Origin: Bimuria novae-zelandiae CBS 107.79
Taxonomy: Eukaryota; Ascomycota; Dothideomycetes; Pleosporales; Didymosphaeriaceae
Length of the DNA: 64,000 nt
NCBI GenBank assembly: GCA_010015655.1
Contig: ML976707.1
Location: 378,732 to 442,731 of the forward strand
Direction: 5' to 3'
Both the position numbers and the translations under genes were made by a program. Below are positions 24,636-35,235 of this stretch, piece after piece. The notes under the pieces were generated by a model. The model was not told where the DNA came from. It did no database searches and saw only the letters and a list, made by a program, of their open reading frames with translations. Within the stretch, counting starts at the first letter, position 1. Each line of letters starts with the position of its first letter.

Positions 24636-25329
24636 GGCTACTGTGGTGCAGCGAACATGCACGCTTGCGAATGGCCGACACGAACTTTTGCGAAGTGTGG
24701 GGGGAGACCGTGGAGGGGCACTTGCCAAGGCCGAGGCTGCCCCTGAGTAGCCCGATAGCACTTACTTCAGGACGCTCGCATGGAACAACAGATACTCTGG
24801 TCTGATTGCATTTGACGCTCTATATGTCTTTCGTTATTCCGAGTAACAAAGGCGGTCCATATCCAGCGCGAAAGTGTCTTCGAATTGTGTTTCTACCAGC
24901 GACAAGCATAATCGGCTTCATCCAGCGACCTGAAAGCATCGATCCAGTTCCACAGTCGGTGCTGCTTTATCTGTTCATAGAGTTTACACACCAAACCCGG
25001 GTAATAGCCAAAGACAGTTCTAACCCCTCGTTTCCAAAGGAAAGCAGTCCACCGGTCGTGCAAACAATACGAGCTACTATGAAAGCAAGGCCGGCCCGGA
25101 AGTCTAGGCCACCATTCATTTTACACTAAGACTATCGTCGTGTGTACAACAGACTAATCCATGTCGCTATGTCGATAGCGCCTTCATTATCAAGTACAGC
25201 TGGTAACGCCCAAGATCGTGTCAAGAAACTTACGTTGAGCCGCGGACCCACCAAGTACTTCCGCCCTATTAACGCGTCCAAATGTGTAATTTAAGATGCA
25301 AACCATCAAGGATATTCGCTCATAAGAAC

Positions 25330-25392
<63 letters not shown>

Positions 25393-25823
25393 ACAGGTAT
25401 TCAGGCGACAGCTCATACAGTCCGCGCTGCAGATAGACCCTCCTCTAAAAGGTCCAACCGGTTCGCGAATCCCGGGTTTACTATTATTCCAAGCTGTCTT
25501 AGTCTGCCGGGCTAGTGATAAACGGTATGGCAGTATTACTCTCATTCTCAAGGCGATAAGCCTCATGCTACCTGCCTGTCACCCATAGTCCCTTGATGCT
25601 CGCTGTTTCACTCAAAGCCAATCTTTAACATGGCGCTTCTTCAAAATCTCGCTTGACGAGCCTCTTGTTCGAGCTGTTCTGAGCCCGTCTCCTTTGGTTT
25701 TTTGTTGACTTCCGCTTACTAGGTTGTCTACCATGGAACACGTCCCACCAACAACAGAGGATAGGAAAGAAAAAGTCGCCCGGAAAACTTCACAGAAGTA
25801 CTCCACATACTCCATCGACCACA
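24636..25823. other. Intergenic with poly(C) tract
   Basis: No gene supported; frames here are short. Contains the 61-C run at 25331. The segment 25733..25930 has an open frame (MEHVPPTTEDRKEKV...) that may be a 5' exon of the following hypothetical gene, but I found no splice solution. Confidence 0.4.
25331..25391. repeat. Poly(C) homopolymer, 61 bp
   Basis: Sixty-one uninterrupted C. The opposite strand, poly(G), could form quadruplexes. Long pure C runs are rare in fungal genomes, and the length may be an assembly estimate. Confidence 0.95.
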
Positions 25824-27856
25824 ATGTCTTTAGGGAGGAGGGCCACGTCATCGAAATGCTCTGGCCGCGGCTCGAGTTCCCTCTCGCGTGCTTCGAGCCG
25901 CACGCTCGCAAGGGGTCCCCTTTTGGACCCTGATCTCAACAGCCCGATCGCCATCCGCACCAAGAAAAGTCTGCAAAGTACCGACCCGAATGCGCAAGAA
26001 TCCTGTCTCGAACGTACCTCTGCGCCCATATTAAAAGTCCCTGGGAAGGATGCAAAAAACCTCGAGGTGAGGGAGTACTTGCTAAACGTGCTCACTAAGA
26101 CGGGTTGGGGACTTGCTATCGACTTCAAGAGCGAAATCTGGGCTACGGTCAACAACTTTGTCGGTAACGGCTACGCGCTGCATAGTAGATACAGGGCAAA
26201 CAGCCTTCAGGACATCTGCCCTACCACCATGACTACACTACAGACCAACGGAAATCCGCAGACGCAGAGGATCAGCCCGACCACTCGCGCCAACATCGCC
26301 GAGTGCGTCATGCGCGAGATGGAGCGGTACTTTGAGGTAGAGAAAACGAACCTAGACGAAAGTTACGGCAAGAGTGGAGGCGAACAAACGCCTGTATACA
26401 CGGGTACGGATAGTGACGGTCATGATAGGAATTCTTGGAATAGGAGCGCAGAACAGCGTGAGGTGCGGCAGTTTATACGACGCCCGCAGAGCAGAGTTAC
26501 ATTGCCCGAGGAATGGATGAGTGAAAGCTTACGAGCAAGGACCGTGTACGTGCAACTACCAAGAGCCTAAATATCAACCACTGACAACCGTAGAGTTCCC
26601 GTCTCAGTCAACACTCAGCGGCCGCACCTGGAGACCGCGCACCAAAATTTCCACCAGAAAGCGAACTCTCCTTCATCAGCAAACCCTCTGCCAAACCCAT
26701 GCTGGTAAACATCACGTCTGTATCTAAAAGTCAGCAAACTACCGACACTGCAGAAAGTGACAGTCTACGAGCCATGGAAGAACGAGAAGGCAGCAGGATT
26801 GGCACTGGACCAATGTCGACACGCGAGCTGAGAGCTTCCCTGAAAAACCGGTACCACACAATACGTCCATCCATTTTACCACTTCCTAATAACTCGTCCG
26901 GGACTAAAGCCCTGTCGCGAGTGAAATTCTACGTTGACCGGGCCACCATCAGAAGGGTTCCCTCGTCTGACTGCGTCATCGCTGCAGGCTTGCAGGAGGT
27001 AATCGCGACACCCATCGCAGAAGACCCAGAAGACGCAGAGGACGCAGAAGACCTCAAATCTTCAGCTACCAGTTCTGTCTCAGCCGGCCTAGCGGGTAAT
27101 GGAGCGTCAGCGCAAAGTAACGTGGAGGAACAGGATACCCGCCCAAACGACAATGTTGGCGCCACGTCGCACGAGACATCTCCTCCCAGCACAGAGGTCA
27201 GCGACGAGACAGAAGAACTTGCGGATTCAGTTTTGCCTTCTGCTCAACCCAACACAGGAAAAGATGACACAGAAGAGGACGCAGATTCATTGGTGTCTCT
27301 ATCTCAACGCAGCACAAAGAATGACGACACAGCAAAACTTGCGGATACAACACCGTCTCCAGCTCATCCTGACGCCGGCAACAGCAAACCCCCAGAAGAC
27401 GCCCGCCCCGACTCCCCAGTGGAGCAAGCGATAAAACCTCCCCAAAAGCCTCCTGCGGCCCCCGGGATGATCACACACTGGATTACACACCTCCCCCAAA
27501 ACCTCACACCCATAGAAATGCCCCTCAATCCGTCGCCTTCATCTGTTCCTCGTTCTGATGCCGACGACGTCGATGCGATCACGACCGCGATACCTAAGCT
27601 CTACCAGGGAAACACCACGAGGGTAAACGATATACCAGTGGGTAGAGAGGATCAACATGGGGAGCTGCCTCTAGATGAAGTAGAAGTGGCTGAGGCGCGT
27701 GTGCAGACGCAAGAGGCGACGGCTGCGAGGCAGCAGGTTGCGCTAGGCAAGGATAGCGAGCTGAGGCAGATGAAGAAGAGGAGATATGGCTTCAAGAGGC
27801 TGTGGAAGAAGCTGAGGAGTAAGGACGGTGGTGGACAGACTGGCAATGAAGCGTAG
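25824..27856 (+). CDS. Hypothetical protein with tandem repeats
   Basis: Best model joins 25824..26545 and 26596..27856 (660 residues). The 50-bp intron has a GTACGT donor, CACTGAC branch and TAGAG acceptor, and both frames then agree. Without it there would be two separate frames. The N-terminal half is basic and Ser-rich. The middle has a Cys-poor globular-looking part (VREYLLNVLTKTGWGLAIDF). The second half is low complexity with acidic runs (EDPEDAEDAEDL), three 20-residue repeats, a Pro-rich stretch and a basic end (KKRRYGFKRLWKKLRSK). No family recognised; the start is uncertain. Confidence 0.5.
27209..27388 (+). repeat. Three 60-bp coding tandem repeats
   Basis: Three in-frame units of 60 bp (27209, 27269, 27329) encode TEELADSVLPSAQPNTGKDD and two diverged copies. 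Conserved positions are a leading T, central AD and the D/N-D end of each unit. Confidence 0.7.
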
Positions 27857-28681
27857 GGCTGCAGATGTTATGGCCAGTTTTTGAGAATGTTTCCATTGTC
27901 TCGCTAGAAGTAGGAAATTCTGGATATCGATTCGCGCGTGGGAAGTGTGATACATGGTATTTTCAATAGGCGTGACCCGTGGTCGTGAGCGTGGCATATG
28001 CATTGCCCTCCCCAACGCCGGAGAATTGACCACCGCTACGAGTAATAGATGCGTAAGCGATAGCGTAGTACTTTTGGTACTGCACCACAATAATCTTTAA
28101 CTTTGGAGACTCTCTCGCAGTGATCCACATAATCATAAGCGTGATACGCATAGCGAGCTAATGTGTTAGCACTGATGCCACAAGTCTGCTCTCAGCGAAA
28201 ATGTAGGCAATGGGTTAGTAGGGCCCAACTCGCCAGAAATTCGATGCCGATGTAGACCGCTCGGTCAGCGTAGGTACAGAGGAAAGGCGGAGCACTGTTC
28301 TTTATTTCCTAGTTTGGTAGTGCGCGATCACTCGGCCTGGCTGCAAGATCGAGAGGCCGCCATCACGCCATGGGCCCGCACGGCAAAGCAATACTGTCCG
28401 TTGTCGGATCGGGTGCGACGACGCGCCAGCATGCTGGGGCTGGAATATGGGGAAGTATGATTTTTTGCAGTGTAATGCAGAGGCGAAACCGGAGAACTGT
28501 GGTCTCGATGTCTCTAAGTCCGGTTAGCGTGGGGCTACCACAAGTCCTACGCGCGGCTTCCATCGGCTCAGCTTTCACCCAGATTCCATGGCTCTCGACG
28601 CAATAGGTCACGAGTACATATTTGAAGAGACCTATAGCTCCCACTGAATGTCTCAGTTCTCTCTCTCTCACAATAAATAAC
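27857..28681. other. Intergenic, nothing recognised
   Basis: 825 bp between the hypothetical gene and proline dehydrogenase. No supported gene; the last 60 bases are a CT-rich leader. Confidence 0.4.
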
Positions 28682-30151
28682 ATGCGCTCACGATTAATCA
28701 CCCGGGCGAAGCCCTCCGTATTCCGCGTTCCGCGCGCTCAATCATATGCTCCCTTCACTACCACACAAGCAACCAGCCCTTTCCGCCGGAAGGAGGATGC
28801 AACACTACCAAGTATACAAGATCGAACACAGGATCGCGTTTTCAAGGATTTACCACTTTCTGACCTCGCCCGAACATTATCCGTCCTTTCCGTTGCCGCT
28901 TTGCCAACCCCTCTCCTGTCAGCGATCATCGGCTTCGTCAGACGACACAGCGGGCTTATCGTTTCTTCACGGATACTATCGTGGCCAATCAAGAAAACTT
29001 TCTACAAGGTCTTCTGTGTTGGAGAGACCAGATCCGAGATCGCCGCAAACATCGCCACTCTCCGGTCTAGAGGCATCAATGGCGTGGCACTCTCCTTTGC
29101 ACGCGAGGCGAAACTGGACGGTTCAGCAGCCAACTCCAACTCCGGAGCGGAAGACAAAGCGTTGAGTAGCTGGGTTGCTTCAAACATCGAGACCATCTCC
29201 CAGGTCAGCTCCAATGACTACATCGCCGTGAAGTTTACCGGCGCTGGCGCAGCGTCTGTAAAAGCGATGCAAGACTTCAACTTCACCGATTCGACCAAGT
29301 TCGATGGGCTGAAAGCACTCAAGGACGGAATGTTCGAAATATGCGACTTTGCGAAGCAGCGCGGCGTCAAGGTCATGGTGGATGCGGAGTCGTCACTGCA
29401 CCAGCCCGCGATCGACTACCTCACTCTGGAAGCCATGGCTGCGTTCAACACCCAGGGCAGCGCCCTCGTATTCAACACCTATCAAATGTACGTCTCCTCC
29501 CTCCTCATCCCTGACTCTCCCTGTTTAATTCTTCAGTCACTAACCTTCGTGTGTAAAAGGTATCTAAAGGCCTCTCTCGACAACCTGAAATCCCACCTCC
29601 AGATCGCCTCCACGAAGGGCTACACCATGGGCATCAAGCTCGTGCGTGGCGCCTACATCTACGTCGAGCCCAACCGTGCCGGCATCATTCACGATACCAA
29701 GCCCGCGACCGACACTGCATACGATGACGCCGTCGACATGCTAATCCGCGGCACGCCCGTCAGCTCCACCCCCGACGCGAAGCCCTGGTCCGCAGAGGTC
29801 ATGCTTGCCACGCACAACACGCAGAGCGTCGATAAGGCGATGTCGCTGTACCGCCAGCGCAACCACATTGGCCAGCCAGTCCAGAAGCTTGTGTTTGCGC
29901 AGCTGATGGGCATGGCGGATGAGATTAGCATGAAGCTCGCCCGCGAGATCAAGGCTGCCAAGGCGGAGGGGAAGAGTGCGAGCGGCAGCGATGTTAGCGT
30001 GTATAAGTATAGTGTTTGGGGATCTTTGGAGGATTGCTTGTTATATATGCTGCGAAGGGCAGAGGAGAATCAGGATGCGGCGACGAGGAGTCGTGTTACG
30101 GCTGGGCTGATGCTGAAGGAGATTGGGAATCGCATAGCGTTTTGGAGATAG
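28682..30151 (+). CDS. PUT1: Mitochondrial proline dehydrogenase
   Basis: Exons 28682..29487 and 29560..30151 give 465 residues. The 72-bp intron (GTACGT, CACTAAC, AAAAG) is in frame and lacks a stop, so retention would insert 24 residues. The start is the first ATG after a CT-rich leader and opens an Arg-rich, acid-free presequence (MRSRLITRAKPSVFRVPRAQ) typical of mitochondrial import. The FAD-binding barrel is seen in VKVMVDAESS, IKLVRGAYI, MLATHNTQS and FAQLMGMADE, with the C-terminal YVxWG-like YSVWGSLEDCLLYMLRRAEEN. Oxidises proline to pyrroline-5-carboxylate, feeding electrons to the respiratory chain. Confidence 0.95.
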   Translation: MRSRLITRAKPSVFRVPRAQSYAPFTTTQATSPFRRKEDATLPSIQDRTQDRVFKDLPLSDLARTLSVLSVAALPTPLLSAIIGFVRRHSGLIVSSRILSWPIKKTFYKVFCVGETRSEIAANIATLRSRGINGVALSFAREAKLDGSAANSNSGAEDKALSSWVASNIETISQVSSNDYIAVKFTGAGAASVKAMQDFNFTDSTKFDGLKALKDGMFEICDFAKQRGVKVMVDAESSLHQPAIDYLTLEAMAAFNTQGSALVFNTYQMYVSSLLIPDSPCLILQSLTFVCKRYLKASLDNLKSHLQIASTKGYTMGIKLVRGAYIYVEPNRAGIIHDTKPATDTAYDDAVDMLIRGTPVSSTPDAKPWSAEVMLATHNTQSVDKAMSLYRQRNHIGQPVQKLVFAQLMGMADEISMKLAREIKAAKAEGKSASGSDVSVYKYSVWGSLEDCLLYMLRRAEENQDAATRSRVTAGLMLKEIGNRIAFWR

Positions 30152-30794
30152 ACGGCATGGTATCCAGATGAACATAATGAATTATGAAACGATTAAATGA
30201 CAAGAATGATTTGGCCTGTGCTTTCCGTCCATTGTGATTGTGTGTCATGACGTTTGGAGCCTTTAAAGATCGTGGTTACCTATAGCTGGGGGCAATTAGA
30301 AGTCTCTGGCGCATTATATCTCGCAACGACGAGAAATGAAGCCGATATTAAAGGCTTTAAACATGGTCAATTGCATTGGTGCGCGCTTTTGGCTTATGGT
30401 CATGTTCCTCTGAGACGACTGTGCACTGAGCTATCTAAATTCGTTGCTTTGCCTTCACCAACCCTGGAGCTGAAGTCTTTCTCAGTCAATGAACATATAT
30501 CTCTGAGCATTAAATTTCAATCGTTGTTGCTTGAGCTTGATCCAATCGCATCACATGCTTCCGCATACATGCCACTCCGAGCTTTTCTTTTATCGTCACC
30601 AACGACTTGAACGGATGATACAACAAACATCAACTGGAAAATGCAACGACTACTGCAAAAGAAGGGGGGCATCGATACACCCACAGACATTGCCAGAGGA
30701 CATTCACCCAACCCCACAGGTGATAAACGCTACCAGGCCAGGCTGACCATTATACTCGAAGAGGTGCATCCCCACCCCTCGTACCTCCCAAACC
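30152..30794. other. Intergenic, nothing recognised
   Basis: 3' regions of two convergent genes. Open frames are short and unconvincing. Confidence 0.4.
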
Positions 30795-31733
30795 CTACGC
30801 CATCAACCCAAAGAACTTCAACAAAACGCCCTCCACCACCGGCGCAATATGCCCAACCCCCTGCCCAAAATACCCCACCACCTTCTCCCCCTCCCCATAC
30901 ACCATCTTCGTATACTGCGCGCCCTCCTCAACCTCGCTCCCCGTCACATTCCGCGTATTACTCACACCCAGCACAGCGGCCCATTGCTTCAACGCCTCAT
31001 ACCCAGCCTTCGGCCTCACCAACGTATCCGCCAGCCCGTGCGCAATCAGGACCCGCGGCCTTGGGCCAGTGTAGCTGGGGTACGCGTTTTTCACGAACTG
31101 CGCCCACTCCGCCGGTGTATGCGAGAGTCCCTGGGTGCAAGTCTGGTTCGCCGCCAGGGGCGTAGGCGCATCTTTAGACCCTGCGAAACACGCGAATGCT
31201 GTGCCTGAGTAGGCGGCAGCCGCGGCGAAGACGTCGGGGTAGGAGCCCGCGAGCACGTTGGTCATCATTGCACCGGAGGAGCCGCCCATGACGTAGACCT
31301 TTGCCTTGTCGGCGGAAGGGTACTTGGTCAGTGTGTGGTTGATCATCGCGATGATGCCGCTGGCGTCGCCGCCGCCGTTGTGCGTGAGTGAGGCGGCCGC
31401 GTTGACGTCCCAGCAGTTACTGTAGCGCGAGGTTTGTGGGTAGATTAGGATGAAGCCGAGGGTTTCAGAATGGGAGGGGAGTTTGGTGCCCGTGTACCAT
31501 TGCTGAGCGGTTCCGCCACAGGGGTGGAGCTAGGGGGGTGAGCGGAGACGTGAGGGGGTTGGGGAAGGGGGACGCACGGCTACGATGATGGCGGGGTTGG
31601 TGGATAGTTTGGAGGGCACTGAGATGTACATTTTGAGATTGGTAGGGAGGGTGAGGTCTGTGACTTGTTGTAGGGCACCGAAAGTAGGAAGTGCGAGCGC
31701 GAGTGCGCTGGAAATGAGTGTGGACAATTTCAT
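30795..31733 (-). CDS. Secreted CE1-type esterase (acetylxylan/feruloyl esterase)
   Basis: Exons 31733..31578 and 31529..30795 give 296 residues. The 48-bp intron has a GTGCGT donor and CCCCTAG acceptor. A signal peptide covers residues about 1-20 (MKLSTLISSALALALPTFGA). The alpha/beta-hydrolase parts of the CE1/PHB-depolymerase family follow: LHPCGGTAQQW (oxyanion region), CWDVNAAASLTHNGGGDASG, the nucleophile motif GGSSG with Ser136, the acid in HGLADTLV, and the histidine in GVGHIAP. Expected to remove acetyl or feruloyl groups from plant hemicellulose outside the cell. No carbohydrate-binding module is present. Appears intact. Confidence 0.9.
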
Positions 31734-32779
31734 GTTGATCCGTGTTAGTACGGTAATTGCGATTGTCGAATTTTAAAATCGGACTTCAATGAAAAGATAT
31801 AGATTTGCTCACAACGACCTTCAATGACCGCCGGCGCATGATGCAGTAGCTGTTAGTCCAGACAAGCTTTCTTGAGCATCACGCAAAGATTGCACCACTT
31901 TGGAAAAAGGACGAGGAAATTGATTTGTTCCGTCACGACTTCCAAAATCGGGTGGGTATAATAGTCTGGGGGCTCAAAGACGTCAATGGGAAGGATAGCT
32001 CCCTTGCTCACGATCTAGCGACTAGGGGTGGCGAAATAGCCGGTGGAGAAGTAGAGTGCAGCGGAGTGTGTTTCCCCCGTCGGCATGTCAAGTCGGGATT
32101 TAGGATCTAACATTAGTGCACGGCAACCTGGCTCGGCAAATATTTAATCACTGAACAGCATTCGATTGCTTCAAAGTCCTGGTGAGATGATAAAAGTCCA
32201 GACACCGACGTAAAGATTATCCTTCCTGAGTTTACCGCTATGTTTGAGATATACGGGGGCTCGATTAAATGCGGGTGCAATAATTTTTGGATTATAGGTA
32301 TGTACGCGATAACCCTTCTTATAATCATCGCATTTCTCAGTTGCTGTGTGTCGCAGAATCTGTTCAGGTCGTTGATGATGATATTCGAAAATCTTTACCT
32401 CAAGGAGGCCTGAGTGTGTATTCTTGTTCTTGCAGGAAGAAATGAAGTAGTTCATTAGGTGAAATATAGGTTTTGCAAACTGCCTGTAGATATGGTTAAC
32501 AGAATTGTGGTTCGTTGGAGAAGTCATAGGTGTTGTTGGGAGAACGTCTTTGCTCCGCAAGCCGCCAACTTGCTCATGCGAGAAGTGCCACGAAAATCCG
32601 TAGGTCGCTCGAAAGTTCCATCTTAGATAAAGTGAGATACGAATTATTTACATGCATAATTAGTTGAACGGATGAAAGAGACGCAAAAGTCGCTTTTCAC
32701 ACTTTCTCGGTCTCCACCTTTGGATTGTCGTCTGCTCGATGGAGAGTGACCGCAATCTGGGCAGTCATCTGAAGCCGTA
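31734..32779. other. Intergenic, nothing recognised
   Basis: About 1 kb, more AT-rich than neighbours. Frames on the minus strand (for example 32171..32560) do not look like proteins. Confidence 0.4.
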
Positions 32780-34894
32780 TCAGTGCCATATAATCGAGGC
32801 GACGGAGATTCTGTGGCTTACTTTATCGTCGACATTGAGTGCGAAGAAACTGAGTACGATTGCGACACCGGTAAATGCAAGTGTGGCTAGAAAACTGTGT
32901 GGTATGCATCCCCATTCGCATTCTTGTACGCTGCAGTCCCTGCGGCAAGTATCGCGGGAGTTACACCAAGGACGTCGGCGAAAGAGCCAGAAGTAAAGCC
33001 AGCCATGAAAGCCGTGACCGATGTTTCCGGTAGGCCTGCTCCGAGTACTGCAGCTGGCACAGCGGCAGGAATGGTCCCTGCGAGACGGTTGCTGAGGACG
33101 CTAAGGTACACTGCACTCCCGACGCTGGAGATAGCTGACCTGATCTATCCCATCACTGCTTCAAATAAGCGTTTGAATACAGAAAAAAAGTGGAGAACTT
33201 GCCTCCGATGGCTGTGCCAATTTCTTGCTGGTCAAGCAGCTCGATACTAGCATTGGACAGGCAGACGCTTTCATTCCAACCGATTAAAAAGCTGGACAAT
33301 ACCATCAGCGCAACAGCGCCCCGTTTGTCGTCAGGTCCAGCGCATGCGATGGCTTGAATATCGATTAGCCTTGGGTTGCATGATGGAGGTGCCTAAATTT
33401 GCCTGCGAGCAGTGCACCACCGACTGTGAATGCTACGATGCATTGAATTCGGGTCTTCCCAATAGGTGCAGCTAGGAATCCACCAACTATTTGTCCGCCG
33501 TTTATCATTCCAGGCACACAGCTCAGCCACCCGGCGTACATGCTGGCTCCACCGTCGTCAGTGTAGAGCACCGCGACCATGCTTGGCCATAGGATTGCCA
33601 TGGCATAATATATCATGGAGCCGATACCTTTAAAAGAAAGAAAGCCATTAGTTGAGATCTTTGAGCTTCGCCTGCGTTCCACATACCGAGAAGAACACAC
33701 GCAGCGACCCAGGCGAAGTTCTTAAAAAGGTGCATCGGAAGCAGTGGCTCCATAAGTGGCGCATAGTACTCCCATAGTGCAAATACGATAAGAGTCAAAC
33801 CACCAATTACCATAGTGGATATGGCATGCGCAGATTTCCATGGGTATACGGAGCCGCCCCAGGAAAGACCAACTACAGGAACGTCAGCATCGCTCGAAAG
33901 AGGAAAGGGCCAACGGACGGAGAAACACAAGGAAACCCCCAACAAAATTAGAGTGCCAATGTAGTCGAACTCCTTAATTGCCTGCGCCTTGCTTTTGTCA
34001 TTGACTTTCTCTTCGAACGTCGGTGGGAAGTAGAAGAGGAAGAACAAGAGGCCGCTAACGAAGGAGAGGATGATCATGAGATAATAGCACCTATTGAAAT
34101 CAGTACATGCCGCATCGATTAAGGTTACTAAACTTACCAACGCCATCCAGCGCCTGTATAAAGCACCAACGCTTTCAACAAGGCACGGGCCAGTCCCGTG
34201 AAGGGTATGCAGAAAACATACATGACTGTGTTCGCTGAGAAGTGGTACTGATATCATTAGTATCCGACTGAGAACGGTGCTCATGTGTCTAACCTTCATA
34301 GGTACGATCTCCCCAGTTATAGTGGCGAAAGACTGCTGCCCGGCCGCTCCGAGACCAATAATCGCCTTTCCAGCAATCAGTGCACACACATTTTGCGCGG
34401 TAGCTGAGACGACACATCCGATTAAAGACAAAGCTGCCGTGCCGATGAAGAACCACTGAGACGTCAGCGTTGAATTGAGTGCAGATCTGGAAGTCATACC
34501 CTGCGACCGAAGAGATTACTCAATCGTCCGACCAAGAGCAGTCCAATAGCTAGTGTGAGGGTATATACGAGTGAAACCCAGCTGATGTTTGGATCGGGTC
34601 CAATGTCGTTGTTGATCAGCCTGCCCACTATTAGCATTCACACCCATGATGACAGTCTAGGTTTCAGTACGCCAGATTGGGTGCTGCCAGACCGAATCCT
34701 CCCACTGCTACGCTCAATCTGAGGCCTGTCGCCAACATCGTGCCGAGGAAGAATGGGCTGTAGAAGTAGCCCTTCCGGATAGTTGCTTCGTCGACAGCGA
34801 AGCCATGGATTCGGTCCTCATTCATAGAACTATCATGGCTGCCGTTGGCGTTCTCATAGTGGGGGAGGGTCGATTCTTTGTGGTCCATGGTCAA
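32780..34894 (-). pseudogene. MFS efflux pump, TRI12-like, broken
   Basis: Eight exons can be followed: 34894..34671, 34620..34500, 34455..34294, 34247..34138, 34090..33687, 33627..33403, 33352..33203, 33155..32780. They cover a 14-helix drug-transporter of the fungal TRI12 type (LINNDIGPDPNISWVSLVY, GKAIIGLGAAGQQSFATITG, GLSWGGSVYPW, IGWNESVCLSNASIELLDQQ). Two introns (33353..33402 and 33156..33202) have GC rather than GT donors; the second has the ideal GCAAGT. Breaks: TAG at 33147..33145 and a 1-bp shift near 32891..32894 in the last exon. An extra in-frame intron may exist near 33870..33910. Would export a toxin or metabolite if working. Divergent to the P450, so probably once co-expressed. 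Confidence 0.8.
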
Positions 34895-35235
34895 TCGAGT
34901 TTGAAAGTATATTGGGAATGAATCCCGAGACTAGAACCTCTGTAGATTGACCAGGGTAATGACTGCATATAATCCCACAGGTCTGGATCGCTAATCACAC
35001 CATTGGGATAATAACAACCGTAAGCGAAGCGGCTGGCCAAAGGCTTGGTTCTCCCTGAATCGCACTAACGACTCGTTCACTGAAGAATCTGGGGTCGGAA
35101 CCAGGGATCGGGAAAGTGTTTCACTAACGAGTCAGGCCTAAGATCGTAGTCACGGCTACTCACGTGAATAGTATCTGGATTGCAACAAGTAAAGCGCGCT
35201 GAGAGCGAAGGCTTTTTTGGCTGAACATCTCGGTC
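34895..35235. promoter_or_regulatory. Divergent promoter region, MFS pump / P450
   Basis: 341 bp between two outward-facing start codons, a layout usual for co-regulated cluster genes. Partly repeated CACTAACGA words occur (TCGCACTAACGACTCG and TTTCACTAACGAGTCA, near 35060 and 35120) and could be binding sites; this is inference. Confidence 0.45.

Noticed and set aside
25430..25475. tRNA-like B-box (GGTTCG-AATCCC)
   Set aside because: Extra bases in the T-loop word, no matching A-box or cloverleaf could be drawn. No tRNA or rRNA was found in the window.
33145..33147. Reading the pump TAG as another Trp-type editable stop
   Set aside because: Related pumps have Ser, not Trp, at about this position, and the gene also has a 1-bp shift that editing cannot repair.
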